A stretch of DNA of 64,000 nt, taken from positions 62,001-126,000 of the forward strand of contig DVLT01000046.1 in assembly GCA_018715345.1 (NCBI GenBank). The letters are read 5' to 3'. The translations under genes and the position numbers were made by a program. The notes beneath the pieces were generated by a model, which was not told where the DNA came from, searched no databases, and was given only the letters and a program-made list of their open reading frames with translations. This DNA is from Candidatus Onthocola gallistercoris (GTDB lineage: Bacteria > Bacillota > Clostridia > Lachnospirales > Lachnospiraceae). Positions within the stretch are counted from its first letter, which is position 1; every line of letters begins with the position of its first letter. This document shows, in pieces, positions 32,867 through 43,002 of the stretch.

Positions 32867-34018
32867 ATGTATAAAGTAAATTGTTTGAATCCCATCGCTG
32901 CTGTTGGTCTGAATAACTTAACCAGCGATTACGTAAAAACAGATGATTTTTCCGAAGCAAATGTGGCGCTGGTCCGCAGTGCGGCTATGCACGACCTGGA
33001 TCTGCCGGACAGCCTTTTGGCTGTTGCCAGAGCAGGCGCAGGCGTAAACAATATCCCGCTGGATAAATGTGCGGAAAAAGGCATCGTTGTATTCAATACA
33101 CCGGGCGCAAACGCCAACGGCGTTAAAGAGCTTGTTCTTGCAGGCGCGCTCCTTGCTTGCCGTGATATCGTCGGCGGTATTGAATGGGTTAAAGCAAACA
33201 AAGATGACGAGAATATTTCCAAATCTGTGGAGAAGGCTAAAAAAGCTTTCGCCGGTTCCGAGATCCTTGGAAAGACCATGGGCGTTATCGGCCTGGGAGC
33301 CATCGGTATCCTTGTTGCAAATGCCTGTGACGCTTTAGGAATGAACGTTATCGGTTATGATCCGTTTTTGAGCGATGCTCAGAAATCCAAATTGAACAGC
33401 GGCATCAAAACAGTAACAGATCTGGCAGATATGTACAAAGACGTAAACTTTGTGACCATCCATGTGCCGGCTCTTCCATCCACCATCGGCATGCTGAACA
33501 AAGACGCTTTTGATCAGATGCCAGACGGCACAGTCATCCTCAACTTCTCCAGAGATACTCTGGTGAATGAAGATGATATAGAAGCTGCCTTAAAATCTGG
33601 TAAGGTCCGCAAATATGTTACAGATTTTGCAAACCCGAGAGTGACTCATATGGACGGTGTGATCGTAACACCTCACCTTGGAGCCTCCACAGCAGAATCT
33701 GAGGATAACTGCGCGATCATGGCAGTTAAAGAGATCCGTGATTTCATTGAGAATGGTAATATCAAAAACTCTGTAAACTATCCGAACACAGACCTGGGAA
33801 CACCTGCTGGGGCAGGCCGTGTTGCCATCTGCGCTAAAGCTGGAAGCAGTGTTGCAGAAAAACTGTCCGCCATCGTTGGTGATGTTGCGGGCATGACCAG
33901 CAATACAAGAGGCGACTGGATGTATGTTCTGGCAGATACCACTGCTGCTGTATCTGAAGATGCAGTTAAAGCGATCGAAGCTGTTGACGGTGTCGTAAGA
34001 GTGCGTGTAGTGAAATAA
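32867..34018 (+). CDS. serA: D-3-phosphoglycerate dehydrogenase
   Basis: Short-form 2-hydroxyacid dehydrogenase: GVNNIPLDKCAEKGIVVFNTPGANANGVKELV, GVIGLGAIGILVAN, ACT-like C-terminus. Confidence 0.92.
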   Translation: MYKVNCLNPIAAVGLNNLTSDYVKTDDFSEANVALVRSAAMHDLDLPDSLLAVARAGAGVNNIPLDKCAEKGIVVFNTPGANANGVKELVLAGALLACRDIVGGIEWVKANKDDENISKSVEKAKKAFAGSEILGKTMGVIGLGAIGILVANACDALGMNVIGYDPFLSDAQKSKLNSGIKTVTDLADMYKDVNFVTIHVPALPSTIGMLNKDAFDQMPDGTVILNFSRDTLVNEDDIEAALKSGKVRKYVTDFANPRVTHMDGVIVTPHLGASTAESEDNCAIMAVKEIRDFIENGNIKNSVNYPNTDLGTPAGAGRVAICAKAGSSVAEKLSAIVGDVAGMTSNTRGDWMYVLADTTAAVSEDAVKAIEAVDGVVRVRVVK

Positions 34019-34107
34019 TTTGCTGTCGAAAGCGGGATTGGCCTTGTCCAGTCCCGCTTTTTGTGGTAATATCACAAATAGTGATAAAGAATCCAGGAGG
34101 GAATGTT

Positions 34108-35352
34108 ATGGCAATAGTTCGACCGTTTAAAGGTATCCGACCAAATGAAGAAGCTGCATCACAAGTGGCTGCTTTGCCTTATGATGTATACAACAGCCGT
34201 GAAGAGGCGCTTGAAGTTGTGAAGAAATGTCCACTGTCCTTTTTAAGGATCGACAGAGCAGAGACGAATTTTGACGCGTCTGTGGATATGTATTCTCTGC
34301 AGGTTTATGAAAAAGCGAGAGATATCTTATGGGGAATGCTGGATGATGGGACGTTTATCCAGGATGGTACTCCCTGCTATTATATTTATGAACTGACAAT
34401 GAATGGAAAGGCTCAGACAGGTCTGGTTGCCTGTGCTTCCATTGATGATTATAAGAACAATGTGATCAAAAAACATGAGAATACCCGGGCCAGCAAAGAA
34501 GTTGACCGGATCAATCATGTGGATATATGCAATGCCCAGACAGGCCCGATTTTTCTGGCATACCGGAAGGATCCCACAGTGGATATGATCGTCAATAAGG
34601 TGAAGAACGAAAAAGCGCCGGTTTACAATTTTGTCAGCGAAGACGATGTCCGTCATACGGCATGGGTCATCGATGACATGGATGACATCGAACAGATCCG
34701 GGAGTCCTTTGAAGGGATCGACAAGATCTATATAGCAGATGGCCATCATCGGGCTGCATCTGCAGTAAAGGTGGGACTGAAGCGGCGCCGGGCGAACCCG
34801 GGCTATACCGGAGGAGAGGAATTTAACTATTTCCTTTCTGTATTCTTCCCGGGGGATCATCTGACCATTCTTCCCTATAATCGTCTGGTAAAGGATCTGA
34901 ACGGCCTGACCGACGAGATGTTCATGACCCAGCTGGAAGAGAAGTTTGAAGTCCGCAAAGTGGGCAAGAAGGCGTACCAGCCGGAGAAGAAGGGCACCTT
35001 TGGCATGTATTTCAGAGAAGAGTGGTATGAACTGACTGCGCGCCCGGAGATCCTTTCGGATGATGTGGTGGACGGCCTGGATGTTTCCATCCTCCAGAAT
35101 AATGTGATGGCTTCAATCTTCGGGATTTATAATCCCAAGACTGACCGGAGGATCGACTATGTTGGCGGTATCCGCGGATTGGAAGAACTGGAACGCCGCT
35201 GCCATGAAGATATGATGCTGGCATTTTCCATGTATCCCACATCCATTGAAGAACTGTTTGCTGTAGCTGACGCCAACCGGCTGATGCCGCCGAAATCCAC
35301 CTGGTTTGAGCCGAAACTCCGTTCAGGGTTATTTATCCATTCTTTGAAATAA
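34108..35352 (+). CDS. DUF1015 family protein
   Basis: MAIVRPFKGIRPNEEAASQVAALPYDVYNSREEA...YIADGHHRAASA. Confidence 0.9.
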   Translation: MAIVRPFKGIRPNEEAASQVAALPYDVYNSREEALEVVKKCPLSFLRIDRAETNFDASVDMYSLQVYEKARDILWGMLDDGTFIQDGTPCYYIYELTMNGKAQTGLVACASIDDYKNNVIKKHENTRASKEVDRINHVDICNAQTGPIFLAYRKDPTVDMIVNKVKNEKAPVYNFVSEDDVRHTAWVIDDMDDIEQIRESFEGIDKIYIADGHHRAASAVKVGLKRRRANPGYTGGEEFNYFLSVFFPGDHLTILPYNRLVKDLNGLTDEMFMTQLEEKFEVRKVGKKAYQPEKKGTFGMYFREEWYELTARPEILSDDVVDGLDVSILQNNVMASIFGIYNPKTDRRIDYVGGIRGLEELERRCHEDMMLAFSMYPTSIEELFAVADANRLMPPKSTWFEPKLRSGLFIHSLK

Positions 35353-35399
35353 TACGGATATTTCAGGGGAAAAGCCGGGAAGTTGTTTGATAATTGAAA

Positions 35400-35517
35400 A
35401 AAATATGGTATAACGGCTGAAAATATGGTATTCTATACAATAAGACAGGCCGGTGCCGTAAGATATCAGGAGAAGCGCCTGTTTCGCTGGAAGTTCAGTG
35501 ATCAGGCGTTTTATTTT
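35400..35517 (+). promoter_or_regulatory. glgB upstream region: 20-bp-spaced direct repeats and leader terminator-like hairpin
   Basis: AAAATATGGTA at 35400 and 35420; hairpin cgcctg-ttt-cgctg...cagtg-at-caggcg then ttttattttt. Confidence 0.55.
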
Positions 35518-35595
35518 TGCATGAAATTTGAGACTGGGCAGTACCTGAGATTTTGACAGGGCGACACGGCAATAAGATATACAGGAGGTATCACC

Positions 35596-38022
35596 ATGGG
35601 GGACAAGTTATTTCAGTATATGCAATGGCCGGAGATCGAGGCGATCGTCTACTCTGAGCATGACAGACCGAAGCAGATCCTGGGGACCCATGAGACGGAA
35701 GATGGCGTGGTAGTACAGGCTTTTTTTCCGGAGGCATATGCGGTTTATGTGGAGAGTGACAGCCTGGATGAACCGGTTTTGATGGAAAAAGTGGATGAGA
35801 ACGGATATTTTGCAACGATCATCCAGGATCTGGATGCCTATGATTACCGGTATCATGTTTTTGAGGACGAAGATTCATCCTTCTATTGTCGTGATGCTTA
35901 TGCTTTTGAGACAACGATCCAGGAAGAAGACATCCGCAAATTTCAAGCAGGTATCCATTATGAAATATATAAAGTTTTGGGGGCGCATCCCATGACCCTT
36001 CATGGTGTGGATGGAGTCCGGTTTGCCGTATGGGCGCCGGGAGCCATGCGGGTCAGCGTTGTGGGCGATTTTAACCAGTGGGACGGGAGACGTCACCCCA
36101 TGCAGCGGATCGACGGCGGCATCCATGAACTGTTCATACCGGATCTGAAAGAGGGAGATATTTACAAATATGAAGTGAAGGTCAAAGGCGGCGACGTGAT
36201 ATTAAAGACCGATCCTTACGGCACACAGGCTCAACTGCGTCCGGATAACGCATCGGTGATCTGCAATGTGGACGGTACCCATGACTGGCAGGATAAGGAA
36301 TGGATGAAAAAGCGCCGAAGGAAAAATCTCCAGAAGGAGCCGGTATTTATCTATGAACTCCATTTAGGAGGCTTTGAACGTCCGGATGAGGATGATGGAA
36401 GGCCGTTTTATAATTACAGGGAACTGGCAGAAAAGGTGGCGGACTATGTACTCCGGATGGGATATACCCATATTGAACTGATGCCGGTGATGGAACATCC
36501 TTTAGACGAATCCTGGGGCTATCAGGTGACGGGGTATTATGCACCCACATCGCGGTATGGCACCCCAGAAGATCTGATGTATTTTATTGATTACATGCAT
36601 CAAAAGGATATCGGCGTTATCCTGGACTGGGTTCCGGCCCATTTTCCAAGGGATCTGAACGGACTGGCCAGGTTTGACGGTACGGCGCTTTATGAGTATC
36701 CGGACCCTAGACGAGGTGAACATCCCCATTGGGGTACCTTGATCTTTAACTATGGCCGGCATGAAGTGAGCAATTTCCTCATTGCCAATGCCATGTACTG
36801 GGTGGAGAATTACCATGCGGATGGTCTGCGTTTTGACGCGGTGGCCTCCATGCTCTATCTGGATTATGGCCGGAATGACGGAGAATGGGTGCCCAACATG
36901 TACGGTGGCAAAGAGCATTTGGAAGCCATTGAATTTCTAAAGCATCTCAATTCCATGATGAAAAAGCGCAATCCGGATGTGACCATGATCGCGGAAGAGT
37001 CCACCGCCTGGCCAAAGGTGACGGAAAGCCCGGAGGATGAAGGATTAGGCTTTGACTATAAGTGGAACATGGGTTGGATGAATGATTTCCTCGGCTTTAT
37101 GCAGCTGGATCCTCTTTTCAGGAAAGGGGCCTACGGACAGCTTTTGTTCAGCATGATCTATGCTTACAGCGAGAAGTTCATCCTTGTCCTTTCCCATGAT
37201 GAAGTGGTGCATGGTAAAGGTTCCATGATCGGCAAGATGCCGGGTACCTATGAAGAAAAGTTTGCCAATCTCCGGCTGGCCTATGGCTTTATGATGGCCC
37301 ATCCCGGAAAAAAATTGCTTTTCATGGGACAGGATTTCGCCCAGTTTACCGAGTTTGATGAAGCCAAGTCTTTGGAATGGTTCATGCTGGAATATGAACC
37401 CCATCGGCAGATGCAGAACTATGTGAAGGATCTGTTGAAGCTTTATAAAGAGTATCCTGCGTTGTATCGTCTGGATCACGATCCCGATGGTTTTGAATGG
37501 ATCAATAATATTTCAGCAGATGAAACAATCGTGGTGTTCTTAAGAAAGAACCGAAAACGGGATGAGACGCTTCTTATTGTCTGCAACTTTACACCGGTTG
37601 TCCGCAAAAATTATAAGATCGGCGTACCCTTTGAAGGCAAATATAAAGAGATCTTCAACAGCGACGCGAAGATCTATGGCGGTGAAGGCAATGTGAATGT
37701 CCGGGTAAAACCGTCCAAGGAGGATGAGTGCGATGAAAGGGAAAATTCCATCCGCATCACAGTTCCGCCGTTGGGCATCAGCATATTCAGGTGTACACCG
37801 GAAAAACTGAAAAAGAAAAAACAGGCGAAAAAAACGGCTGCCGGAAAGAAAGCTGTTCCCGAAAACACTAAAAAAGCAGAGACAAAAGAGGCGGGACAGG
37901 ACAAAAAGGGAGCGGTAAAAATATCTGTCATGAAGAAGGAGAAAACGCCGACAAAGGTGATCCGTAAGCAGGTGGAGAAATTCGCTTCCAAACGTAATGA
38001 CAAGCCTGAGGAAAACAATTAA
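35596..38022 (+). CDS. glgB: 1,4-alpha-glucan branching enzyme with Lys-rich C-terminal tail
   Basis: VWAPGAMRVSVVGDFNQWDGRRHPM, DGLRFDAVASMLYLDYGR, EESTAWPKVT, LSHDEVVHGKGSM. Confidence 0.95.
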   Translation: MGDKLFQYMQWPEIEAIVYSEHDRPKQILGTHETEDGVVVQAFFPEAYAVYVESDSLDEPVLMEKVDENGYFATIIQDLDAYDYRYHVFEDEDSSFYCRDAYAFETTIQEEDIRKFQAGIHYEIYKVLGAHPMTLHGVDGVRFAVWAPGAMRVSVVGDFNQWDGRRHPMQRIDGGIHELFIPDLKEGDIYKYEVKVKGGDVILKTDPYGTQAQLRPDNASVICNVDGTHDWQDKEWMKKRRRKNLQKEPVFIYELHLGGFERPDEDDGRPFYNYRELAEKVADYVLRMGYTHIELMPVMEHPLDESWGYQVTGYYAPTSRYGTPEDLMYFIDYMHQKDIGVILDWVPAHFPRDLNGLARFDGTALYEYPDPRRGEHPHWGTLIFNYGRHEVSNFLIANAMYWVENYHADGLRFDAVASMLYLDYGRNDGEWVPNMYGGKEHLEAIEFLKHLNSMMKKRNPDVTMIAEESTAWPKVTESPEDEGLGFDYKWNMGWMNDFLGFMQLDPLFRKGAYGQLLFSMIYAYSEKFILVLSHDEVVHGKGSMIGKMPGTYEEKFANLRLAYGFMMAHPGKKLLFMGQDFAQFTEFDEAKSLEWFMLEYEPHRQMQNYVKDLLKLYKEYPALYRLDHDPDGFEWINNISADETIVVFLRKNRKRDETLLIVCNFTPVVRKNYKIGVPFEGKYKEIFNSDAKIYGGEGNVNVRVKPSKEDECDERENSIRITVPPLGISIFRCTPEKLKKKKQAKKTAAGKKAVPENTKKAETKEAGQDKKGAVKISVMKKEKTPTKVIRKQVEKFASKRNDKPEENN

Positions 38023-38098
38023 TACACCCATAAAGAAACACTCTTTTGATCGGAGAAAGAGTGTTTCTTTTCATACAAGAAGAAAGGAGAAAAGGATC

Positions 38099-38887
38099 AT
38101 GATACGTCTGATCGTTTCGGATCTGGATGGCACTTTACTGAAAAATGGCGCTCAGGTATTGCCGGAAGGGTTTATAGAACTGGTAAAAAAAGTGCGGGAA
38201 ATGGGCATTGGGTTTGCCGTGGCCAGCGGGCGCCAGTACCAGAATATAAGACGGCTGTTTGCCGGGGTGGAAGATGACATTTATTATATCGCGGAAAACG
38301 GCGCATACTGCCGCATGGGCGATCAAGTTATCTTCAGAGGCAATATTGAGGAAAAATTAGTACGAGAGATCATCGAGGAACTGAAAAAATATCCGGATCT
38401 GCTTTGTCTTATATCGAAAGAAGAATGTGCTTACATAGAAGGAAAGCGGGAAGATTTTATCGTATTGATCAAAGATGTGATCAAAAACGATATCAAAGTG
38501 GTGGAAGATCTGGAACAGGTGGAAGGTCCCTGCCTGAAGATCGCCGCATGTGATTTCAGCGGAAAGGATAAATATTTTCCCATGTTCCGGGACAAGTATA
38601 AAGACCGTATTCATGTGGTCACATCCGGCAATATGTGGTTCGACTTTGTTCCTTCGGGAGTAAATAAAGGGATCGGTCTGGAAAAAATGTTGGAAGTGTT
38701 GGGTATGACTGCGGATGAGTGCATGGCTTTTGGAGATGAACGCAATGACTTGGAGCTGCTTGTGACAGCGGGTCGGAGTTATGCCATGGATACGGCCTCA
38801 GATGAGGTGAAAGCGGCTGCGGATCATGTGACAGGATCGGTCCAGGCGGTCATTGAACATGGTCTGGAAAATGATTTTTTATTCTGA
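38099..38887 (+). CDS. HAD superfamily hydrolase (Cof-like)
   Basis: IRLIVSDLDGTLLKNGAQVLPEG, SGVNKGIGLEKMLEVLGMTADECMAFGDERNDLELL. Confidence 0.92.
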   Translation: MIRLIVSDLDGTLLKNGAQVLPEGFIELVKKVREMGIGFAVASGRQYQNIRRLFAGVEDDIYYIAENGAYCRMGDQVIFRGNIEEKLVREIIEELKKYPDLLCLISKEECAYIEGKREDFIVLIKDVIKNDIKVVEDLEQVEGPCLKIAACDFSGKDKYFPMFRDKYKDRIHVVTSGNMWFDFVPSGVNKGIGLEKMLEVLGMTADECMAFGDERNDLELLVTAGRSYAMDTASDEVKAAADHVTGSVQAVIEHGLENDFLF

Positions 38888-38930
38888 AAATTTCACAAAA
38901 AGCAAAATATAATGGGATGAGATGATATAT

Positions 38931-39585
38931 ATGCTGAACGAACGGCAAAAAGAGATAGTTAAATATTTGTCGGAGGAAAAACGGGATAAAGTGGAAAATC
39001 TTGCGGAACGATTTAAAGTATCCATAGAGACGATCCGGCGAGACCTGATCATATTGGAGAAGGAGTCTTATATACGTCGGATCCACGGCGGAGCTGTTTA
39101 TGGTAATCTGAGGGGACAGGAGCTGGTCTATGAGGAGCGTTCAGAAAGAAATTTCAGTGAGAAGCGGGGCATTGCCCGGCTGGCGGCAGATTATACCAGT
39201 GATGGCGGAAAATGATACCTGTCAGGTCTATCTGACCGGAGGGCTTCTGAGAAAGAACGGCCATTCTTTATCCGGGACAAATGCAGGCAGCTTTGCTTCC
39301 GGTTTTCGAGTGGATAAAACGGTTTTGAGCATCGGAGGTATTTCGGTGGATCAGGGAGTGACGGAATATCATGTGGAGGAATCTGCACTGCTCCGAAAGT
39401 TTATCGACATATCCAGCAAAAAGATCGTTCTGTGCGACTACAGTAAATTCGGCGAAGTGGCGTTGAACCATATCTGTCCAGTCAATGTGCCGGATGCGGT
39501 GTTTACCGATTGGAGGGCGCCGATGAAGGAGGTTTTGGGCCTTCGGGCAAAAGGTGTGAAAGTCTATATGGCTGAGCAACGATGA
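38931..39585 (+). pseudogene. DeoR-family regulator with internal deletion and frameshift
   Basis: HTH half MLNERQKEIVKYLSEEKRDKVENLAERFKVSIETIRRDL...IARLAADYTSDGG* and C-terminal half NDTCQVYLTGGLLRKNGHSLSG...VDKTVLSIGGIS in another frame; the middle region of the sugar-P domain is absent. Confidence 0.8.
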
Positions 39586-39838
39586 CAAGAAATTAACGAA
39601 AAAATGTAGCCGATGGAGAGGATCAACGGTAAACGGATGCCTGTTAAAAGATTAACTTGTGGATTTTTTGTGGAATAGAGTTAAAAATTCCAACGATAAT
39701 AAATAAAACATATAAATTTTCTAAAAATAGACTGCAATTTTGAATGATTGACAGTCTATTTTTTCTGTGCTATTTTATGGATGTGCACAATGTAAACGAC
39801 AAATGATCCGGATACAATAAAGGGAAGGAGACCATATT

Positions 39839-41278
39839 ATGCAGACCTATCAAACGGATGTGGTTGTCATTGGCGCCGGGGCGATCGGCAGTGCCATTGC
39901 CCGGGAGTTATCCAAATATGATGTGGATGTGATGTTGATAGAGAAAAACGAGGACGTGGGCGGCGATGCATCAAAAAGCAACAGCGCAACGATCGTTTCC
40001 GGATACGATGCACCCAATGGGTCATTGGAAGCAAAACTTTCGGTAGCCTCCAATGCCATGTTCGATCAGGTGACAAAGGAGCTGGATGTTCATTTCAGAC
40101 GGATCGGAGCCATTCAGGTGGCATTTACAGATGAAGATGTGAAGGTACTGGAAGCCAACAAGAAAAAGGCGATCGCCAATGGCGTATTTGATGTGGAGAT
40201 CCTCTCCGGAGAAAAAGTCCGGGAGATGGAACCCATGCTGTCAAAGGATATCAAAGCCGGACTTTTGATCCCTAAAGAAAGCCTGGTGGATGTATTTGAA
40301 TATATGACAGCCTTAGTGGAGAACGCAGTGGACAATGGTGTTCGGCTGATGACCTCCACAAAAGCTTTGGAGATCCGAAAGGATGGCGGAAAAGTCCGCT
40401 CTGTCCTGACAGATAAAGGAGAAATATTTGCCGAGTATGTCATCAATGCGGCGGCGCTTTACTGTGACGAACTGGCGGAAACAGTGGGAAAATGCTATTT
40501 TCGGAATTATCCGCGGAAAGGGGAGTTCTTCGTTTTAGACAAACAGCTGCCCTACGCACCGGATCATATCATCGTTCCCATACCAACGCCCCTCACCCGT
40601 GGCAAGCTGGTCACACCCAGCATTGAAGGGAACCTTTTGATCGGCCCTACAGCGGTCAATCAGGAGGATAAAGAGGATAAATCCACGACCAAAGAAGGGT
40701 TGGACAGTATTCTCCATGACATACGTAAGATGCTTCCACAGGTGGATCCGAGAGATTCGGTTACCCAGTTTGCCGGACTGAGACCGGCCAGGGATCCGGC
40801 GGAATGGTCCATAAAAGCCTTTGATGACTTGAAAGGTTATATTGAAGTCAACGGTATCACTCAAGGTGTCAGCGTTTCTTTGGCCACCGGCGTATATGTG
40901 CGGGAACTTTTGGAAGAACAAGGACTTAAGCTGAAACGAAAAGATGATTATAACCCATACAGAAAATCCATTAAAAAGTTCAGGGAATGTTCTGAAGAAG
41001 AGCAGGAAGCGCTGGTAAAACAGGACAGACGCTATGGAAACATCATCTGTCGGTGCGAGACAGTGACCGAAGCGGAAATCGTGGAGGCTATCCGAAGAGG
41101 CGCCCATTCGGTGGATGCCATCAAACGGCGGTTGAGAGCCGGGATGGGAAGATGCCAAGGCGGATTCTGCGGCCCGAGAGTGGTGGAAATACTGTCCAGA
41201 GAACTGGGCATACAGCCTGAGCAAGTGTGCAAAAATGAAAAAGGATCTGAGATGTTGACAGGTAAAAACAAACCCTGA
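39839..41278 (+). CDS. FAD-dependent oxidoreductase, GlpA/glycerol-3-phosphate dehydrogenase-like with BFD [2Fe-2S] domain
   Basis: DVVVIGAGAIGSAIARELSKYDVDVMLIEKNEDVG; C-terminal NIICRCETVTEAEIVEAIRRGAHSVDAIKRRLRAGMGRCQGGFCGPRV. Confidence 0.88.
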   Translation: MQTYQTDVVVIGAGAIGSAIARELSKYDVDVMLIEKNEDVGGDASKSNSATIVSGYDAPNGSLEAKLSVASNAMFDQVTKELDVHFRRIGAIQVAFTDEDVKVLEANKKKAIANGVFDVEILSGEKVREMEPMLSKDIKAGLLIPKESLVDVFEYMTALVENAVDNGVRLMTSTKALEIRKDGGKVRSVLTDKGEIFAEYVINAAALYCDELAETVGKCYFRNYPRKGEFFVLDKQLPYAPDHIIVPIPTPLTRGKLVTPSIEGNLLIGPTAVNQEDKEDKSTTKEGLDSILHDIRKMLPQVDPRDSVTQFAGLRPARDPAEWSIKAFDDLKGYIEVNGITQGVSVSLATGVYVRELLEEQGLKLKRKDDYNPYRKSIKKFRECSEEEQEALVKQDRRYGNIICRCETVTEAEIVEAIRRGAHSVDAIKRRLRAGMGRCQGGFCGPRVVEILSRELGIQPEQVCKNEKGSEMLTGKNKP

Positions 41279-41294
41279 GGAAGTGAGGAAAACA

Positions 41295-42878
41295 ATGAAC
41301 GAATATACATACGACATAGTTGTCATCGGCGGCGGCCCGGCAGGCCTGGCAGCTGCACTTTCCGCAAAGCGTACCGGACAGGGGAAAGTAGCCATCATCG
41401 AAAGGGATTTTCGCCTGGGTGGCATCCTGGAACAGTGTATCCATACCGGTTTCGGCCTGAAATATTTCGGTGAAGAATTGGCAGGCCCCCAATATGCTTA
41501 TAAATTTATCGAACAAGTGGAAAAAGAAAACATTGATGTTTATCTGAATACGATGGTGCTCCGGATCGACAAGGATCCGCTGGAAGTATATGCGGTCAGT
41601 TCCGAGCGGGGAACATGCTATTTTAAGGCAGGCGCAGTGATACTGGCCATGGGATGCCGGGAAAAGACCCGGGCGGCCATATCCCTTCCAGGATCCCGGC
41701 CGGCAGGCGTCTATACGGCAGGGACGGCCCAGAGGTTTGCCAACATCCAGAACTATCTGGTGGGTAAGGAAATCGTCATCCTTGGTTCCGGCGATATTGG
41801 AATGATCATGGCCAGACGGATGACACTGGAAGGCTGTCACGTCAAAGCAGTCGTGGAGATCATGCCTTATCTGGCAGGACTGACTCGAAACCGGGTACAA
41901 TGTCTGGACGATTTTGGCATACCCCTTTATCTGAGCCATACGATCACAGAGATCAAAGGAAAACGCCGGGTGGAGAGTGTGATGGTAGCCCAGGTGGATG
42001 AAAAGCGTCAGCCAAAACCGGAAACGGCTTTTGAGATCCCCTGTGATACGCTTCTTTTATCCGTGGGTCTCATACCGGAAAATGAAGTTTCAAAAAGCTG
42101 CGGCGTGGTCCTTGACAAAGTGACCGGAGGCCCCATTGTCAACCATATGATGGAGACAAGCGTGCCAGGTATCTTTGCATGCGGCAATGTGGTACATGTC
42201 AATGACTTGGTGGACAATGTGTCCCGTGAAAGTGAACTGGCCGGTGAATACGCAGCGAAAAAGGCCATGTCTCAGACGCTCTTCCAGGGGTTTGACGCCC
42301 TGTTCCATGCATCGGAGTGTTATATCAACAATGCCCATGAAAACAGGCTGGTGGATGTATATGCAGAGGAAGCCATCACCACCGTGGCAAAATGGCTCCC
42401 AAAGGTATTTGAGGATGGAAAAAACCTGGAAGCCCGGGTACATATGGCTTACGCCGCCGACATATTATGCGGTTATACCCAGTCTTTGATCGGCACCACT
42501 TCCCATCATATCACCGGGCAGACCATTGGCGGCTTCTTCCCCAGCTTCCCCCATGGGGCCACCCTGATCGTTATGGCCCTGGCATATTATAAAAAGGTAT
42601 ATACCCATGTGCCGGAAGTGTTTGAATGCATGGGACGCTTTATGGGAGAAGAACCGGTGGAAGGGGATCCGGGACGTTCTTTTATCAATGGCTTGGAAAA
42701 ATTGCTGAAGATCACAGGAATGGATCAGCTTAAAATGTCCGACTACGGTGTGGAAGAAGAAGATCTTAAAAAAATCGCCAATATGACAGTTTACAATACG
42801 GGCATCGAGGATATCGATCTCCAATATCAGCTGACAGCAGAAGACATTTATGACATATTGAAAGACTCCTATAAATAA
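41295..42878 (+). CDS. Chimeric ORF: NAD(P)/FAD-dependent oxidoreductase N-part fused to iron-containing alcohol dehydrogenase C-part
   Basis: Residues 1 to about 325 FAD/NAD oxidoreductase (DIVVIGGGPAGLAAAL...GIFACGNVVHVNDLVDNVSRESELAGEYAA); then Fe-ADH C-terminal domain (QGFDALFHASECYINN...SHHITGQTIGGFFPSFPHGATLIVMALAYYKKV...). Junction about 42258-42285. Confidence 0.8.
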   Translation: MNEYTYDIVVIGGGPAGLAAALSAKRTGQGKVAIIERDFRLGGILEQCIHTGFGLKYFGEELAGPQYAYKFIEQVEKENIDVYLNTMVLRIDKDPLEVYAVSSERGTCYFKAGAVILAMGCREKTRAAISLPGSRPAGVYTAGTAQRFANIQNYLVGKEIVILGSGDIGMIMARRMTLEGCHVKAVVEIMPYLAGLTRNRVQCLDDFGIPLYLSHTITEIKGKRRVESVMVAQVDEKRQPKPETAFEIPCDTLLLSVGLIPENEVSKSCGVVLDKVTGGPIVNHMMETSVPGIFACGNVVHVNDLVDNVSRESELAGEYAAKKAMSQTLFQGFDALFHASECYINNAHENRLVDVYAEEAITTVAKWLPKVFEDGKNLEARVHMAYAADILCGYTQSLIGTTSHHITGQTIGGFFPSFPHGATLIVMALAYYKKVYTHVPEVFECMGRFMGEEPVEGDPGRSFINGLEKLLKITGMDQLKMSDYGVEEEDLKKIANMTVYNTGIEDIDLQYQLTAEDIYDILKDSYK

Positions 42879-42891
42879 ATATGATCAAACG

Positions 42892-42938
42892 AAAGAAGCG
42901 CTGCCTCCTTTATAGGGAAGCAACGCTTCTTTCGTTAT
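42892..42938 (+). terminator. Terminator
   Basis: gaaagaagcgctgcctcc...gggaagcaacgcttctttc. Confidence 0.6.
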
Positions 42939-43002
42939 GAGGATGGAAATATGAGTCTCGACCATTAATAGGGCCGACGATACATCCTTTCCATATATAC
43001 GG

